NCBI GenBank assembly: GCA_029052085.1
Contig: JAIDJS010000297.1
Location: forward strand, 1 to 7,653
Source of the DNA: Eubacterium sp.
Lineage (GTDB): Bacteria > Bacillota > Clostridia > Oscillospirales > Acutalibacteraceae
Length of the DNA: 7,653 nucleotides
Reading direction: 5' to 3'
A program made the position numbers and the translations under genes. Each line of letters starts with the position of its first letter. Within the stretch, counting starts at the first letter, position 1. Of this stretch, positions 6,181 to 7,653 are shown in pieces. The notes under the pieces are model-generated. The model saw only the letters and a program-made list of their open reading frames with translations, was not told the origin of the DNA and did not search any database.

Positions 6181-7554
6181 TTGAAAGATATAGATACAAT
6201 ACTTAAAGAGGTTAAAAGGATACATTTTATCGGAATAGGCGGTGCGGGAATGTGCCCTGTTGCCGAAATACTTATCTCTCTCGGATATAATGTTTCGGGC
6301 TCGGATAACAACGATACCGAAACCTTCAGAAGAATTGAAAAAGAAGGCGCCAAGGTTTTTCTTGGCCAGGTTAAAGAAAATATAACTGAGGATATTGAGC
6401 TTGTAATATATACGAATGCCATTTTGAAAGGAAATGAAGAGCTTGAATATGCAAAAGCAAATCTTCCGACTTTTGAAAGAGCTGAAGTATTGGGTGCAAT
6501 CAGCCGTATTTTTTCCAATTGTATCGGAATATGCGGAACGCACGGAAAAACAACTGTTTCCTCTATGACAACGCAGGTTTTGCTTGAAGCCGGTTTGGAT
6601 CCAAGTGCCGTTATCGGTGGCAAACTTTCAGTAATTGACGCATACGGAAGATACGGAAACAGCCAGAATTTTGTTTGCGAATCCTGTGAATTCAACAACA
6701 CCTTTCTTCATATGAATGCGGATATGGCTGTTGTATTGAATATTGATGAGGATCATCTTGATTTCTTCGGAAATCTTGAAAACATCAAAAAATCATTCAG
6801 AGAATTCTGCGATAAAACTACAAAAACCATTATTTACAATGGTGATGATGAAAACACCATTGATATGCTCAAAGGCATAACGGAAAAGCAGCTTGTTTCC
6901 TTCGGAACAAAAGACAGCTGTGAATGGACAGCAAAAAATATTGATGTACCCGGCGGCTTCAGGTCGGAATATGATGTTTACCGTAACGGAGAATTTGTAA
7001 CGCACGTTGTTCTTTCAGTTCCCGGAAGTCATAATATTCTGAATTCACTTGCTGCATTTGTGGCTGCTTATTCGAGCGGAGCTGATATTGAAAGCATTTG
7101 CAAGGGACTTAAGGATTTCAAAGGAGCCGGCAGAAGATTTGAATTGATCGGCACGTATAAAGGCATTACCATCGTTGACGATTATGCCCACCACCCTGCT
7201 GAAATTGAGGTTACTCTGAATGCTGCAATGAAAATGGGATATAAGCGAGTTTGGGCAGTTCATCAGCCATTCACTTATACAAGAACGGCAAAGCTGCTTG
7301 ATGATTTTGCAAGAGTGCTTCAGATAGCCGATAAATGTGTAGTTTCCGAAATTATGGGAAGCCGCGAAGTGAATACAATCGGAATTAAAGCAACTGACTT
7401 ATCAGATAAAATCCCTGATTGTATCCAGATTGATAAACTGAAAGATATTGCTGATTTTCTTGCAGAAAACTGTAAAGACGGCGATATGGTTATTACGCTT
7501 GGCTGCGGTGATGTTTATAAGGTTTCCCGAATGCTCGTTGATAAGCTGAAATAA
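6181..7554 (+). CDS. murC: UDP-N-acetylmuramate-L-alanine ligase
   Basis: Cytoplasmic enzyme that adds L-alanine to UDP-N-acetylmuramate with ATP, the first step in building the peptidoglycan stem peptide. The 457 residues match the normal family length. Domain 1 has the UDP-binding loop GIGGAG (18-23) and GSDNND (40-45). The central domain has the ATP P-loop GTHGKTT (119-125), ESCEFNNTFL (167-176) and NIDEDHLDFFG (187-197). The C-terminal domain has GSHNILNSLAA (282-292), FKGAGRRFE (313-321), DDYAHHP (333-339) and HQPFTYTRT (361-369). The last motif is more often FQPHxxxRT, so F and H appear exchanged here. It starts at TTG behind a perfect ribosome binding site and is transcribed alone, divergently from dpaAB. 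A strong terminator follows. It shows no sign of damage or transfer. Confidence 0.98.
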   Translation: MKDIDTILKEVKRIHFIGIGGAGMCPVAEILISLGYNVSGSDNNDTETFRRIEKEGAKVFLGQVKENITEDIELVIYTNAILKGNEELEYAKANLPTFERAEVLGAISRIFSNCIGICGTHGKTTVSSMTTQVLLEAGLDPSAVIGGKLSVIDAYGRYGNSQNFVCESCEFNNTFLHMNADMAVVLNIDEDHLDFFGNLENIKKSFREFCDKTTKTIIYNGDDENTIDMLKGITEKQLVSFGTKDSCEWTAKNIDVPGGFRSEYDVYRNGEFVTHVVLSVPGSHNILNSLAAFVAAYSSGADIESICKGLKDFKGAGRRFELIGTYKGITIVDDYAHHPAEIEVTLNAAMKMGYKRVWAVHQPFTYTRTAKLLDDFARVLQIADKCVVSEIMGSREVNTIGIKATDLSDKIPDCIQIDKLKDIADFLAENCKDGDMVITLGCGDVYKVSRMLVDKLK

Positions 7555-7560
7555 AAAGTT

Positions 7561-7596
7561 AAACCGCCTGAAGAAAATTCTTCAAGCGGTTTTTTT
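7561..7596 (+). terminator. Rho-independent terminator after murC
   Basis: Two stacked 7-bp stems, AAACCGC/GCGGTTT (7561-7567 with 7586-7592) and TGAAGAA/TTCTTCA (7569-7575 with 7578-7584), are separated by one c/a mismatch and closed by a very short AA loop. A T tract runs from 7590 to 7596. It begins six bases after the murC stop. On the other strand the hairpin is followed by a weaker T-rich run, so it may also stop a convergent transcript. Confidence 0.92.
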
Positions 7597-7621
7597 GTTA
7601 AATTCTTCTCAGAGTTTTTAA

Positions 7622-7653
7622 TTAGCTTTTCATTTCTTTTTCCACTCTTAAGC
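7622..7653 (-). CDS. Possible 3' end of a convergent minus-strand gene
   Basis: Reading leftward from the window edge, one frame gives LRVEKEMKS and then a TAA stop at 7624-7622, just before the murC terminator. The charged residues look protein-like and the spot is right for a convergent gene sharing the terminator. Only about nine codons are visible, so this is a weak call and no family can be assigned. Confidence 0.25.
   Translation of the reverse strand, partial: LRVEKEMKS

Noticed and set aside
6129..6701. Minus-strand open frame of 190 codons across murC and its promoter
   Set aside because: It runs antisense to well-conserved murC codons and over its promoter, and shows no recognisable domain.
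1..7653. Mobile element, CRISPR array, defence system, tRNA or rRNA
   Set aside because: I see no transposase, integrase, direct-repeat array, attachment site or RNA gene on either strand; all long frames are explained by core metabolic genes.

Overview
The window looks like a chromosomal segment of an endospore-forming, AT-rich Firmicute, most likely a member of the Clostridia. The grounds are a dipicolinate synthase gene pair (made only for spores), strong AGGAGG-type ribosome binding sites, TTG start codons, and a MurC of the Firmicute style. No species can be named from sequence alone. No phage, transposon, CRISPR array, RNA gene or defence system is visible.

Layout. Positions 1-6058 hold seven tightly packed minus-strand genes, in transcription order dpaA, dpaB, potA, potB, potC, potD and a HAD-family phosphatase. 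dpaA and dpaB (6058-4767) encode the two subunits of dipicolinate synthase. After a 90-bp gap with a good vegetative promoter and an 18-bp palindrome, potA-potB-potC-potD (4676-655) encode a complete spermidine/putrescine-type ABC importer: ATPase, two permeases and a binding protein. The HAD phosphatase gene (665 to about 1) overlaps the end of potD by 11 bp and may end exactly at the window edge. The pot and HAD genes overlap at every junction, so they should be co-transcribed and translationally coupled.

From 6059 to 6180 lies a divergent promoter region. Leftward it has a candidate mother-cell (SigK/SigE-type) promoter for dpaAB. Rightward it has a TATAAT promoter for murC. murC (6181-7554) makes UDP-N-acetylmuramate-L-alanine ligase and ends at a strong hairpin-T terminator. 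A few codons at the right edge may be the 3' end of a convergent minus-strand gene.

Most of this is ordinary core metabolism. The points worth a second look are: (i) a binding protein that seems anchored by a C-terminal membrane helix rather than a lipid; (ii) a HAD phosphatase coupled to the polyamine importer; (iii) two gene junctions with an identical 11-bp overlap; (iv) a short DpaA behind a sporulation-type promoter, with no obvious terminator between dpaB and potA, so mother-cell transcription could run into the importer genes; and (v) palindromes sitting on the potA and murC promoters.
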